This document shows, one piece after another, positions 23,220 to 23,764 of a stretch of 23,764 nucleotides of DNA; the first letter of the stretch is position 1, and each line of letters begins with the position of its first letter. Under the pieces are notes generated by a model. The model ran no database searches and was not told where the DNA came from. It saw nothing but the letters and a program-made list of their open reading frames with translations. Origin of the DNA: Pigoraptor chileana (lineage: Eukaryota > Opisthokonta > Filasterea); the NCBI GenBank assembly GCA_943704495.1, contig CALSCR010001320.1, forward strand, positions 1 to 23,764, given 5' to 3'. The translations under genes were made by a program, and so were the position numbers.

Positions 23220-23764
23220 GGGTTGCCGGGGGCGTGGACGACTGCTTGACAGAGGACGACAGACCAACAGAAGGTAGCCTGGAGGTTGCAGGGGGCGTGG
23301 TGACAGAGGACGACACGCCGGCGGAAGGTAGCCTGGAGGTTGCAGGGGGCGTGGACGACGGCTTGACAGAGGACGACACGCCGGCGGAAGGTAGCCGGGA
23401 GGTTGCAGGGGGCGTGGACGACGGCTTGACAGAGGACGACACGCCGGCGGAAGGTAGCCTGGAGGTTGCAGGGGACGTGGACGACGGCTTGACAGAGGAC
23501 GACACGCCGGCGGAAGGTAGCCTGGAGGTTGCAGGGGGCGTGGACGACGGCTTGACAAAGAATGACACGCCGGCGGACGGTAGCCTGGAGGTTGCAGGGG
23601 GCGTGGACGACGCCTTGACAAAGAATGACACGCCGGCGGACGGTAGCCGGGAGGTTGCAGGGGGCGTGGACGACGGCTTGACAAAGAATGACACGCCGGC
23701 GGAAGGTAGCCGGGAGGTTGCAGGGGGCGTGGACGACGGCTTGACAGAGGACGACACGCCGGCG
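23220..23764 (-). repeat. 63-bp minisatellite, at least eight copies, possibly coding
   Basis: Units of 63 bp (21 codons) run to the right edge. On the minus strand one frame reads LPSAGVSSSVKPSSTPPATS per unit, a mucin-like stalk composition. It ends in LPSSTQSQVRQLQRE and a stop at 23136-23134. On the plus strand a frame reads GSLEVAGGVDDGLTEDDTPA and is also open to the edge. Copy-to-copy differences include two that are silent in the minus frame (AGG/CGG for Arg, CCT/CCG for Pro) and none silent in the plus frame, which weakly favours the minus strand. One unit (about 23282-23345) is shortened by 9 bp, which keeps frame. Confidence 0.8.

Overview
This is nuclear DNA of a unicellular eukaryote with a fairly GC-rich coding fraction. 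Genes are cut by many short introns (about 70-510 nt) filled with (CA/TG)n and (TA)n microsatellites. Coding sequence covers well under half of the window. The lineage cannot be named from the sequence. The gene set (mitochondrial ketone-body enzyme, NHEJ accessory factor, TRAF-type zinc-finger protein, GPI-type surface protein) and the presence of minor-spliceosome introns fit an intron-rich free-living protist. No bacterial operon, tRNA, rRNA, CRISPR array, transposase, reverse transcriptase or virus-like gene was seen.

Layout, left to right. 2-397 (+): 3' end of an Ala/Ser/Val-repeat protein. 901-2651 (+): three-exon hypothetical gene. 2652-3423: repeats and no secure gene. 3424-about 6569 (-): six-exon D-threonine aldolase-family PLP enzyme. 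7042-8312, perhaps to 8627 (-): multi-exon gene of unknown family. 8993-15088 (+): succinyl-CoA:3-ketoacid CoA-transferase (SCOT/OXCT) in 16 exons, 521 aa. 16117-17649 (+): three-exon RING/TRAF-zinc-finger protein. 18322-19609 (-): three-exon protein that I identify as a PAXX-like NHEJ factor. 20238-20999 (+): intronless secreted, probably GPI-anchored surface protein. 21430-22305: 15-bp minisatellite. 22760-23185 (-): discoidin (F5/8 type C) domain, followed to the window edge by a 63-bp minisatellite that may encode a Pro/Ser/Thr stalk.

Main observations. (1) The PAXX-like gene keeps the C-terminal Ku-binding-type motif of human PAXX. (2) SCOT and the aldolase each contain one AT-AC intron with the same U12-type 5' splice site (ATATCCACC) and branch site (TCCTTGAC), so a working minor spliceosome is implied. 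In SCOT this intron follows a 13-nt microexon. (3) Two SCOT introns are GC-AG. (4) A ~50-bp dispersed repeat occurs four times clearly and at least twice in decayed form, including inside both U12-type introns. (5) Telomere-like G-rich or C-rich tracts lie at intron 5' ends and could form quadruplexes or hairpins over splice sites.

The genes do not form one pathway. SCOT and the aldolase are metabolic, PAXX is nuclear DNA repair, and the right-hand genes look cell-surface. Neighbours are arranged head-to-head (unknown gene/SCOT; PAXX/surface protein) or tail-to-tail (hypothetical gene/aldolase; RING/PAXX), so several short intergenic stretches probably serve two promoters or two 3' ends. All exon structures were read by eye from splice motifs and protein-family memory, without RNA or database support.
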